Assembly: GCA_019636245.1 (NCBI GenBank)
Contig: JAHBXX010000045.1
Span: 1-38,112, forward strand
Direction of reading: 5' to 3'
Source of the DNA: Planctomycetota bacterium
GTDB taxonomy: Bacteria; Planctomycetota; UBA1135; UBA2386
Length of the DNA stretch: 38,112 bases
Shown: positions 25,323-33,169 of the stretch, piece by piece
Layout: every line of letters begins with the position of its first letter
How positions within the stretch are numbered: the stretch's first letter is position 1
Notes under the pieces: generated by a model
Database searches by the model: none
Seen by the model: only the letters and a program-made list of their open reading frames with translations
Told to the model about the DNA's origin: nothing
Position numbers and translations under genes: made by a program

Positions 25323-26174
25323 ATGATGCCCCGCGGCGCCGCCATCGCCACTGCCATGCTGCTCGCCGCGGGCGCCTGCGCGCCGGGCGAGTTCGTGTGG
25401 CCCGGCCGGGAGCCCGAGGCCCTGCCCGGCTACCGCGCTTCGTTCCAGGCCGCCGCCGGCGAACGCTTCACCGGCTCGCTGCCGCGCGCCGAGGTGCTCG
25501 GGCGGCTGCGCCGCGAACGCCTGCTGTGGCTCGGCGACAACCACCACAGCGCCCGGCTGCACGGGCTGCAGAACGAGCTGCTGGCGCAGCTGCACGCCGC
25601 GGGCATCCGGTTGGCGTTCGCGCTCGAGGCCATCGGCACGCAGGACGAACCGCAGGTCGAACTCTTCCTGCGCGGCGAGACCTCGCTCGACGAGCTGCGC
25701 GCGGCGATGCGCCGCCGCTGGCGCGGCTCGTGGCTCGACGACCTCGAGCTCGATCGCTGGCACTACCGCAGCCTGCTGTCGTTCGCCCAGCGCCACCGGC
25801 TGCCCGTGCACGCCGTCGAACCCACCCCGCGGCTGCCGCTGGCCGAACGCGACGAGGTGATCGCCGACGCGGTGCGCACGCTGCTCGACCGCTGGCCGGA
25901 CCGGCTGCTGGTCGTGCACGTCGGCCAGGCGCACCTCGTCGGCAGCGGCGACCTCGTCGCGCGCACCGGCCGCGGCGGCTTCGTGCTCGGCGCCGAGCCG
26001 ACGCCGGCCCTGCAGAGGAACCGCCCGGCCGCGGCCGAACGCGGCTCGCTGTGGCAGAGCGACGGCGGCCTGTGGTGGTTCGGCGAGCTGCTCGCCAGCC
26101 CCGGTCAGGACGACGCCGGCGCCGGCGACCGGCGCGCCGCCTGGCCGAGCACGTCGAGCGCCGCCACGCGGTAG
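25323..26174 (+). CDS. ChaN-like lipoprotein (haem-binding uptake/Tiki fold)
   Basis: This 283-residue protein begins with an N-terminal signal and a probable lipid-attachment cysteine (LLAAGACAPG; the lipobox is imperfect). The body matches the ChaN/DUF399 pattern: LLWLGDNHHSARLHGLQNEL, then AFALEAIGTQDEPQVELFL and, late in the protein, LLVVHVGQAHLVGSGDL. ChaN binds haem in some bacteria; whether this one does is not shown. The second ATG at 25326 may be the true start given the -10-like box. The last 23 codons lie antisense to the 3' end of the convergent sthA gene, a 70-base overlap. That tail (SSAATR end) is unlike the conserved domain and may be a stop-codon drift. Confidence 0.78.
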   Translation: MMPRGAAIATAMLLAAGACAPGEFVWPGREPEALPGYRASFQAAAGERFTGSLPRAEVLGRLRRERLLWLGDNHHSARLHGLQNELLAQLHAAGIRLAFALEAIGTQDEPQVELFLRGETSLDELRAAMRRRWRGSWLDDLELDRWHYRSLLSFAQRHRLPVHAVEPTPRLPLAERDEVIADAVRTLLDRWPDRLLVVHVGQAHLVGSGDLVARTGRGGFVLGAEPTPALQRNRPAAAERGSLWQSDGGLWWFGELLASPGQDDAGAGDRRAAWPSTSSAATR

Positions 26175-27532
26175 GCCTCGGCCATGGTCGGGAAGTTGAA
26201 GATGCGGTCGACGAACAGCGTCGCGTCGGCGGCGGTCAGCATCGCCATCTGCGCCAGGTGCACGAGTTCGGTCGCGCCTTCGCCGAGGACCTGGCAGCCG
26301 AGCACGCGCAGGGTCGCGCCGTCGACGACCAGCTTCAGCAGGCCCTCGGCGGCGCCGGCGATCTGCCCGCGCGCCAGCTCGGCGAACCGGGCCCGGCCGA
26401 CGAGCACGTCGCCATGGCGCGCCCGCGCCTCCGCCTCGGCGAGGCCGATGCTCGCGATCTCCGGGATCGTGTAGATGCCGCTCGGGATCAGGTCGGCCCC
26501 CGGCGGCGTCGGCAGCCGCAGCGCCGCGCGCATCGCCCGCCGGCCCTGCTCCATCGACGCCGAAGCCAGGGACGGCGGCCCGATCACGTCGCCGACCGCG
26601 AACACGTGCGGCACGGACGTGCGGCAGTCCGCGTCCACCTGCAGGTGGCCGCGCGCGTTGGTCTGCAGCCCGGCCCGATCGAGGGCCAGGGCCTCGACGT
26701 TGGCGACCCGCCCGAGCGCGCACAGGACCTTCTCGGAGCGCAGCTCCCAGCCGTTGTCGAGCCTCGTCACCACGCCATCGATGCCGTTCCAGGCGGCGCT
26801 CTGGACCTTCGCGTTGCCGACGAACGTGCAGCCCGGGTTGGCCTCGAACGCGGCGACGAACCGATCGAGGATCTCCCCGTCGAGGAAGGCGAGCGGCCGG
26901 GCCGCGCGATCGACGATGGTCACCTGCACGCCGAGCGCGGCGAAGATGGTCGCGTACTCGCAGGCGATGACGCCGCCGCCGAGCACGACCAGCGACTTCG
27001 GCAGGTAGGCCATGCCGAGGATCGAGTCGCTGTCGAACACGTGTTCGTGGTCGACGGGCACCTCGGTCGGCGTGCGCGGCCGGGACCCGGTGGCGAGCAC
27101 GATCGTCTCGCCGCGCAGCAGGCGCACCGCGCCGTGCACCGACTCGACCGCCAGCGTGTGGGCATCCCGGAAGCGAGCGCGCCCGTGCACCGCCTCGATG
27201 CCGTTGCGTTCCAGCTGGGCCCGCTGGTAGGCCACGTGCGCGGCGACCACCGACTCCATGCGGTCCATCAGGCTCGCGAGCTGCACGTCGGGCGGGATCT
27301 CGACCTGCATGTGCCGCCCCATGCGGGCGCGGAAGGCCCGCAGGTGCACGGCGGTCTCGCGCAGCGTCTTGCTCGGGATCGTGCCGCGGTGCACGCAGGC
27401 GCCGCCGACGCCGCCGTCCTGCTCGACCACGACCACGCGCCGGCCGGCCTTCGCCGCCTGCACGGCGGCCTTCTGGCCGGCCGGGCCGCTGCCGACGACG
27501 ACCACGTCCCAGGTCTCGACCGGCGGCGTCAT
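26105..27532 (-). CDS. sthA: Soluble pyridine nucleotide transhydrogenase (Si-specific)
   Basis: This 475-residue flavoprotein moves reducing equivalents between NADPH and NAD+. FAD binding is by GSGPAG at 14-19 and by HVFAVGDVIGPP near residue 310. NAD(P) binding uses VVLGGGVIACEYA. The active-site loop reads GGACVHRGTIPSK: C46 is present, but the partner cysteine of lipoamide-dehydrogenase-type enzymes is T51. This is characteristic of SthA and separates it from lpd and glutathione reductase. The C-terminal dimer domain (FNFPTMAEAYRVAALD) is complete. The start ATG at 27532 overlaps the stop of the HDOD gene (ATGA), so the two are translationally coupled. Its 3' end overlaps the convergent ChaN-like gene. 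Confidence 0.93.
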   Translation of the reverse strand: MTPPVETWDVVVVGSGPAGQKAAVQAAKAGRRVVVVEQDGGVGGACVHRGTIPSKTLRETAVHLRAFRARMGRHMQVEIPPDVQLASLMDRMESVVAAHVAYQRAQLERNGIEAVHGRARFRDAHTLAVESVHGAVRLLRGETIVLATGSRPRTPTEVPVDHEHVFDSDSILGMAYLPKSLVVLGGGVIACEYATIFAALGVQVTIVDRAARPLAFLDGEILDRFVAAFEANPGCTFVGNAKVQSAAWNGIDGVVTRLDNGWELRSEKVLCALGRVANVEALALDRAGLQTNARGHLQVDADCRTSVPHVFAVGDVIGPPSLASASMEQGRRAMRAALRLPTPPGADLIPSGIYTIPEIASIGLAEAEARARHGDVLVGRARFAELARGQIAGAAEGLLKLVVDGATLRVLGCQVLGEGATELVHLAQMAMLTAADATLFVDRIFNFPTMAEAYRVAALDVLGQAARRSPAPASS

Positions 27533-28377
27533 CGCAGTTCCTCGGCGACGGCCAGCGCGCGTTCCTGCAGGGCCAGCAGCTGCTCGACCTGGTCGGGGTA
27601 GAGGTTCAAGGACAGCAGCAACGCATGGCCGCGCAGCGCCGCCGCCGAGGGCGCCTCGGCGAGCACGCTCGGCGCCGCGTGGTGCGCCAGCGCGTCGGCG
27701 AACGCGACCGTCGCCGCGAGGTCCTGGAAGCGCGTGGCGGCGGACGGCTCGTGGTGGCAGAGCATGGCCTCGGCGATCTGCTCGGGCAGCTGCCAGGCGG
27801 CGGCGACGGCGCCGCCGGCGGCGACGTGGTGCTCGTGCAGCCCGGCGACCAGCTCGCCCTCGTCGACCGGCGCCCGTCCCTGCGCCTCGGCGCGATCGAC
27901 GTGGGCGAGCAGCACCGCCTTGCCGACGTCGTGCAGCAGCCCGCCGAGGAACGCGATGTCGACGCTGCGGCGGCGGACGCGGGCGATCTCCTTGGCGAAG
28001 AACGCGGTCAGCACCGAGTGGCGCCAGAGGGGCGCCAGCAGCGCGCCGGCCCGGGGACCGTGGAACAGCCGCCCGCGCAGCGCCACGGCCATGGCGATCT
28101 CGCCGACCGACCGCATGCCGAGCCGGCTGCAGGCCTGCTGCAGCGAGGTGCACGGCACATGGCCGCCGAGCGCCGCGGAGTTGGCGACCCGCAGCACCTG
28201 GGCGGCGATCGCCGGATCCCGGTGCGCCACCGCGGACAGCCGCGCCGCATCGGTCGTCTCGATCTGGCAGAGCGACATCACCTGGGCGGCGGTCGCCGGC
28301 ATCGCCGGCAGTTCGAGCTGCTGCTGGGCGATCGCGGCCCCGAGCTGCCGCGACAGGTCCGACGTCGCGCTGGTCAT
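27529..28377 (-). CDS. HDOD-domain signalling protein
   Basis: This 282-residue protein is built almost wholly of an HDOD domain: LPAMPATAAQVMSLCQ at the start, VAHRDPAIAAQVLRVANSAA in the middle, and GGLLHDVGKAVLLAHVD with H149-D150. HDOD proteins are relatives of HD phosphohydrolases and act mostly as signalling or scaffold proteins; here the HD pair is kept but catalysis is unproven. No receiver, GGDEF or other output domain is attached. It is coupled by a 4-base overlap to sthA, an unusual partner. An 85-base gap separates it from the CysQ-like gene upstream, with no clear promoter in it. Confidence 0.88.
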   Translation of the reverse strand: MTSATSDLSRQLGAAIAQQQLELPAMPATAAQVMSLCQIETTDAARLSAVAHRDPAIAAQVLRVANSAALGGHVPCTSLQQACSRLGMRSVGEIAMAVALRGRLFHGPRAGALLAPLWRHSVLTAFFAKEIARVRRRSVDIAFLGGLLHDVGKAVLLAHVDRAEAQGRAPVDEGELVAGLHEHHVAAGGAVAAAWQLPEQIAEAMLCHHEPSAATRFQDLAATVAFADALAHHAAPSVLAEAPSAAALRGHALLLSLNLYPDQVEQLLALQERALAVAEELR

Positions 28378-28462
28378 CGCCAGGGCTCATCGACGCCGGC
28401 GCGGCCGGGAATGAGCGCCCGGCGGCCGGCCGGTGGCATCGACGGATCCGACGCGGCCCGGC

Positions 28463-29227
28463 TCAGGGCGGAGCCACCCGGGCGCGCTGGCCGGCGCCCG
28501 CGGCGGCGAAGCCGGGGAAGCGCGGCTCGACCCGGTTCCAGCGCAGCGCGCCGCCGCGCGGCAGCCAGACCTCGCCGCCGGCCGCGCGCACCAGCGCCGC
28601 TCCGGCCGCCACGTCCCATTCGTGCTTGGGATGCAGCGTCAGCGTCGCGTCGGCGGCGCCGGCCGCGACCAATCCCAGCTTCAGCGCCACCGATCCGAGC
28701 GGCAGCAGCGTGGTGGCGGCGTCCACGCCGGCCCACTCGCCGCGCCGCCACTCGCTGCGGCTCACCAGCAGGCGCAACGGCGCCGGGCCGGCGGCGCCCG
28801 GCCAGCGCAGCTGCGGATCGCCCTCCACCCGCACGCCGAGGCCCCGGGCGCCGCTGACGACGAAGCCGGTGGCCGGGTTGCCGATCGCGCCGAGCACCGG
28901 CTCGCCGTCCTCGACCAGCGCGATCGCGGTCGCATACTCCGGCCGGCCGGCGACGAACGACCGCGTGCCGTCGAGCGGATCGACGACCCAGACCCGGCGG
29001 CACCCCAGGCGCGCGGGATCGTCGTCGCTCTCCTCGGACAGCCAGCCGTCCCCCGGACCGGGCAGCAGCGCGCGCAGCACGGCGTCGACCTCGAGGTCGG
29101 CGGCGGTCACCGGGCCGCCGCCCGCCTTGAGTTCGTACGGCACCACGCCCTGGGCGTGCGCGCGCAGGACCGCCATCGCCTGCGCCAATCCCGCGCGGGC
29201 GCGCCCGAGATCGTCGGCCAGGCTCAT
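28463..29227 (-). CDS. CysQ/inositol-monophosphatase-like phosphatase
   Basis: This 254-residue member of the Mg-dependent, Li-sensitive phosphatase family has the metal motifs LSEES, WVVDPLDGTRSF and EWDVAAGAALV, in the order and spacing of CysQ (3'(2'),5'-bisphosphate nucleotidase). It most likely hydrolyses PAP from sulfate assimilation, though inositol or sugar phosphates cannot be excluded. The N-terminal GPVTAADLEVDAVL matches the family's first helix. The start ATG at 29227 overlaps the LOG gene stop (ATGA). It is the last of the tightly overlapping dnaB-led series. Confidence 0.85.
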   Translation of the reverse strand: MSLADDLGRARAGLAQAMAVLRAHAQGVVPYELKAGGGPVTAADLEVDAVLRALLPGPGDGWLSEESDDDPARLGCRRVWVVDPLDGTRSFVAGRPEYATAIALVEDGEPVLGAIGNPATGFVVSGARGLGVRVEGDPQLRWPGAAGPAPLRLLVSRSEWRRGEWAGVDAATTLLPLGSVALKLGLVAAGAADATLTLHPKHEWDVAAGAALVRAAGGEVWLPRGGALRWNRVEPRFPGFAAAGAGQRARVAPP

Positions 29228-29826
29228 GCCGTGCCGCCCCCGCGCTCGTCGCGCGGCAGCGGCCGGGCCGGCTTCGCGGCCAGGATCTGCGCGATCGCCG
29301 CCGCCGGATCGGCCGCCACCGAGTAGATGCCGCGGAAGTGCGGCTGGATGAAGCCGCCGGCGAAGCCTTGCTCCAGCATGCGCAGCAGCGGCTGCCAGTA
29401 GCCGAGCGCGTCGAGCACGACGATCGGCTTCTGGTGCAGACCGAGCTGGCGGAACGACAGCACCTCGAGCAGCTCCTCCATCGTGCCGAGGCCGCCGGGC
29501 AGGGCGACGAAGGCATCGCCGGACTCGTCGAGCCCGCGCTTGCGGGCGCGCATGTCGGCCACGGTCGAGAGTTCGTGCGCACGGTCGCAGTGCACGTTCT
29601 TGTCGACGAAGCCCTGCAGGATCACGCCGATGGTGCGGCCGCCGGCGGCGCGTGCGCCGCGCGACACGGCCCCCATCAGGCCGAAGCGACCGCCGCCCCA
29701 GACGAGGTCCCAGCCCTGCCCGGCGATGCGGCGGCCGAGGTCCTCGGCGACCGCGCTGAACGCCGGGTCGATGCGCTCGCTCGACGAGGCGTAGACGGTG
29801 ACCCGGAACGACCGCGCGGCGCTCAC
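29224..29826 (-). CDS. LOG-family (lysine decarboxylase-like) protein
   Basis: This 200-residue TIGR00730-type protein is of a family that includes cytokinin riboside 5'-monophosphate phosphoribohydrolases, which cleave nucleoside monophosphates to a base and ribose phosphate. The Rossmann motif GGGRFGLMG is at 44-52 and the family signature PGGLGTMEE at 110-118. The GTG start at 29826 overlaps the NUDIX stop (GTGA). Bacterial homologues are annotated as lysine decarboxylases by mistake; no such activity is implied. Neighbouring NUDIX and CysQ-like genes suggest nucleotide clean-up as a shared theme. Confidence 0.9.
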   Translation of the reverse strand: MSAARSFRVTVYASSSERIDPAFSAVAEDLGRRIAGQGWDLVWGGGRFGLMGAVSRGARAAGGRTIGVILQGFVDKNVHCDRAHELSTVADMRARKRGLDESGDAFVALPGGLGTMEELLEVLSFRQLGLHQKPIVVLDALGYWQPLLRMLEQGFAGGFIQPHFRGIYSVAADPAAAIAQILAAKPARPLPRDERGGGTA

Positions 29827-30377
29827 AGCGCGTTCCCGCGGGCCAGCCAGCGGTCGAGCAGCAGCAGCCCCGCCATCGACTGGCCGTCGCCGCACGGCTG
29901 GTCGAGCAGGCGCGCCCGCGCCTCGGCCAGCGGCAGCCGGTGCACGGTGATGCGTTCGCTGGGCTCGAGTTCCTGCCGGTCCCAGCGCAGTCCGCGCGCC
30001 AGCCAGAAGTGGCAGACCTCGTTCGAGGCGCCCTTGTAGGGCGCGAAGCGGCCGAGCGGCGTCCAGTCCTCGGCCAGCAGGCCCGCCTCCTCGTGCAGTT
30101 CGCGCCTGGCCACCGCGAGCGGCTCGTCGCCCGGGCGCATGCCGCCGATCGGGAACTCCCACAGGTCGATGCCGAGCAGGTAGCGGTGCACGCGCAGCAG
30201 CACCGTGCTGCCGTCGGGGAACACGGGGATGGCGGCGCAGCTGCCCGCCATGTCGACGTAGTAGTAGACGCCGTCGCTGCCGTCGGCCTGCACGTAGCGG
30301 TCGCGGCAGTAGCGATGCCACGGATTGTCGACCAGGACCTCGCGCGACAGGCGGGTGAACGGCTCGCGGGCGCTCAT
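29823..30377 (-). CDS. NUDIX hydrolase (ADP-ribose pyrophosphatase type)
   Basis: This 184-residue protein has the Nudix box GGMRPGDEPLAVARRELHEE followed by AGLL. The box fits GX5(D)X7REUXEEXGU, with Asp in place of the first Glu, a mild change. The preceding VYYYVDMAGSCAAIPVFPDG and the LLGIDLWEFPIGG lead-in are typical of ADP-ribose/ADP-sugar pyrophosphatases such as NudF. These split nucleoside diphosphates linked to other groups; the exact substrate is unknown. The ATG at 30377 overlaps the BamA-like stop (ATGA). Confidence 0.9.
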   Translation of the reverse strand: MSAREPFTRLSREVLVDNPWHRYCRDRYVQADGSDGVYYYVDMAGSCAAIPVFPDGSTVLLRVHRYLLGIDLWEFPIGGMRPGDEPLAVARRELHEEAGLLAEDWTPLGRFAPYKGASNEVCHFWLARGLRWDRQELEPSERITVHRLPLAEARARLLDQPCGDGQSMAGLLLLDRWLARGNAL

Positions 30378-33169
30378 CGGCCGAAGGTCCAGTAGAAGTA
30401 GCGGCGGGTGTCGCTCTCCTCGAACTGCCAGGGCCAGCCGAAGTCGAGCGCGATCGGCAGCTCCAGGCCGGGCATCGGCAGCTGGATGCGCAGGCCGAAG
30501 CCCGAGCTCGCGCGCAGTTCGTCGAAGGTCGGGTCCGACGGCGACAGACCGAGCAGGCCGAAGTCGGTGAACAGCACGCCGCGCAGCAGTTCGCGGTCGC
30601 GCAGTTCGCCCTCGCGGCGCGTCGCCACCAGCGGGAAGAACAGCTCCACGCTGGCGGTGTACATCACCTCGCCGCCGAGCGGCCGGCCGAACTGGCTCGG
30701 ACCCGCGCGGCGGTAGTCGAAGCCGCGCAGGTTGAAGCCGCCCATGTAGAAGCGCTCGGTCAGGAACACGTCGTCGCTGTCGCCGAACTCCTGCGCCCAG
30801 CCGAAGACGTGCTCGAGGTGCAGCACCGTGCGATGGCCCATCTCGTTGGTCCGCAGCGGCACGTAGACGTGCGCCGTGTGCTGCAGCTTGACCAGGCTCT
30901 CCTCGCCGCCGAGGAAGCCGCCGACCAGTTCGCCCGACAGCGTCAGCTCGACGCCCGCGGTCGGCAGCAGGGGGTCGTCGTAGTCGCGGTAGCGCGCCGA
31001 CAGGCGCATCGCCCGCAGCTCGGTCTGGCCCTCGGCATCGTAGGCCAGCACCGTCGCGTCGGCCGCGAGGTCGCCGATCTCGACCGAGTCGATGCGGGCG
31101 AACACGCCGGCGTTGAAGTAGTCGGTGAAGTTGCGCGAGATGCCGATCTCGGTGCCGAGCGTGTCGGAGGTGTAGCCGTCCGGCAGGCGGCGGATGCGCC
31201 GCTGCCCGGACCAGCGCAGCTCGTAGGTGTCGAAGTGGGTGCCGAACAGGTCGGGTTCGACGAACGTCAGCTGGAACTGGCTCTGGCGGCTGCCCGGCGC
31301 CAGCAGGAGGCCGAGGTTCTGGCCGCCGCCGTGCAGCGCGCGGTTGTCGAGGATCTCCTCGATGGCGGTGATCGGGTTGGCGCTGCTCGGGGGGTTCCAG
31401 AGGTCGAAGTTGCGCTTGTTGTAGCTGATGTACGCGGTCGTGCCGGTGCCGGGCGCGATGCTGACGCCCCAGCGCAGTTCCCCGGTGGCGCCGTCCTCGA
31501 CGTCGATGCCGATGTCGACCTGGTCGGCGGAGCCCGGCACCGGCTCGAGCCGCAGTTCGGGGACCTTCAACGTGGTCGGATTCTGGAAGTAGCGCGTCTG
31601 CTCGATGTTGCGCAGGGCGCGGTTGACCAGCTGCATGTCGATCTGCTCGCCGGGCAGGATGCGCACGCGGCGCCGGATGACCTTGTCGCGCGTGAACCGG
31701 TTGCCGCGGATCACCACGTCGCGCAGCTTCTTCGGCTCGCCCTCGAACACCTGGAACACGATGCGCACCTTCGGCTCGAGCCCGTAGACCTCGCGCGGCG
31801 GCAGCACGCGGCAGGCGTCGGCGACGTCGGTCATGCCGCGGAAGCTGCGCGGCGGGTGGCCGCGGCGCCCGTAGAAGTCCTGGATCGCCAGCCAGTCGCG
31901 CTGCAGCCGCTCGTGGTCGTAGAAGTCGCCGGGGGCCACCTTGCACTCGCGCAGGATCTCCTCCGGCGAGTAGCGCGGCGGCGTCGCCAGCGGCCTGCCG
32001 CCGGCGTCGATGTGCTCGACGCGGATCTCCTCGATCGTGTAGCGCGGGCCCTCGACGACGACGATGGTGATCTCCACCGACTCGCGGCCGGGCGTGAACC
32101 GCACGTCGGCCACGTCGACCGTCGCGTCGAGGAAGCCGCGGCTGCGGTAGAACAGGCGCAACCGATCGACGTCTTCCTCGATCAGCTCGCGGCTGAAGGC
32201 CTGGCCGCCGCTGAGGAAGCCCGCCGGGTCGCTGAGGATGTGGGAGTCGCGCAGCAGGTAGCTGTCCGAGCCCAGCAGGCCGAAGTGCGGCTCGGCCGCG
32301 AACGACAGGTTGCCGACGAAGCGGATCGCGGCGACGGTCACCTTGGGCCCTTCGTCGATGCGGAACCGCGCCAGGTTGCGCAGTCGCGTGGTCGGCCGTT
32401 CGCCGGCGGGCTCGGCGTCGAGCACCGGCTTCTCCTCGACCTCGATGCTGCAGAACGCGAAGCCGTCGCGCCGGTAGCGGGCCAGCAGCACCTTGCGCAT
32501 CGCCTCGGCCTCGGTGCGCGTGACCTGGCGATCGGGCGTGATGCCGAGCAGGCTGTCGACGGTGGCTCGGTCCAGGCTCTGCATGCCCACGAACTCGACC
32601 CCCTCGTAGACCTCGACCTCGCGCTCGATCACGAAGCGCACGATCACCTCGCCGTCGGCCTCCTCGGCGAAGGCCGCGGCGACGATGCGGCGCTCGCTCC
32701 AGAGATTGGCGCAGTCGGTCGAGACCTTGCGGGCCTCGAACGGCTGGCCGACGCGCGTGAGCAGGTTGCGCGCGAAGGACTCGGCCGAGGCGCCGTCGAC
32801 CGCCTGCGTCTGGCCGCCGGCGCTGCGGCGCAGCACCTGGATGGTGCGCACCGGCCGCCCCTGCATGCGGCGCACGTTCTCGTCGACGAACACGTCGGCG
32901 CCCTGCGGCGAGTCGACGCGCACCGGCGGCGGCTGCAGCGGCGCCGGCTCCTGCGGCCGCGGCGCCGGCTCCTGCGTCGCCGGGTCGGGCGCGGTCGGAT
33001 CCTGGGCCGCGACCCCGGACAGCAGCACCAGCCAGGTGCACAGGGCCAGCCGGTCGGGCCGCGCGCCGCCGAGCCGGCCGCCGCGGGGCCGCTCACTGCA
33101 TCGGTTCAGCCCTGCGCGTGAAGTTCTCAAAACGCATGTACTCGCGGAAGAAACGCAGGACCACCTCAC
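30374..33169 (-). CDS. bamA: BamA/Omp85-family outer membrane assembly protein
   Basis: This large Omp85 protein has several POTRA-like repeats over about residues 75-500 (for example YEGVEFVGMQSLDRATVDSL and LRDVVIRGNRFTRDKVIRRR). A C-terminal beta-barrel follows, carrying the family hallmark GGFNLRGFDYRRAG and ending in YWTFGR. It inserts barrel proteins into the outer membrane. The start is uncertain. The in-frame GTG at 33169 overlaps dnaB by 77 bases and puts about 40 odd residues before the signal peptide (DRLALCTWLVLLSGVAAQ). A GTG at 33096, overlapping the dnaB stop by four bases like the other genes here, would give a neat signal peptide but is one base out of frame. A single-base indel between about 33050 and 33096 is the simplest explanation. 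Confidence 0.88.
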   Translation of the reverse strand: MRWSCVSSASTCVLRTSRAGLNRCSERPRGGRLGGARPDRLALCTWLVLLSGVAAQDPTAPDPATQEPAPRPQEPAPLQPPPVRVDSPQGADVFVDENVRRMQGRPVRTIQVLRRSAGGQTQAVDGASAESFARNLLTRVGQPFEARKVSTDCANLWSERRIVAAAFAEEADGEVIVRFVIEREVEVYEGVEFVGMQSLDRATVDSLLGITPDRQVTRTEAEAMRKVLLARYRRDGFAFCSIEVEEKPVLDAEPAGERPTTRLRNLARFRIDEGPKVTVAAIRFVGNLSFAAEPHFGLLGSDSYLLRDSHILSDPAGFLSGGQAFSRELIEEDVDRLRLFYRSRGFLDATVDVADVRFTPGRESVEITIVVVEGPRYTIEEIRVEHIDAGGRPLATPPRYSPEEILRECKVAPGDFYDHERLQRDWLAIQDFYGRRGHPPRSFRGMTDVADACRVLPPREVYGLEPKVRIVFQVFEGEPKKLRDVVIRGNRFTRDKVIRRRVRILPGEQIDMQLVNRALRNIEQTRYFQNPTTLKVPELRLEPVPGSADQVDIGIDVEDGATGELRWGVSIAPGTGTTAYISYNKRNFDLWNPPSSANPITAIEEILDNRALHGGGQNLGLLLAPGSRQSQFQLTFVEPDLFGTHFDTYELRWSGQRRIRRLPDGYTSDTLGTEIGISRNFTDYFNAGVFARIDSVEIGDLAADATVLAYDAEGQTELRAMRLSARYRDYDDPLLPTAGVELTLSGELVGGFLGGEESLVKLQHTAHVYVPLRTNEMGHRTVLHLEHVFGWAQEFGDSDDVFLTERFYMGGFNLRGFDYRRAGPSQFGRPLGGEVMYTASVELFFPLVATRREGELRDRELLRGVLFTDFGLLGLSPSDPTFDELRASSGFGLRIQLPMPGLELPIALDFGWPWQFEESDTRRYFYWTFGR

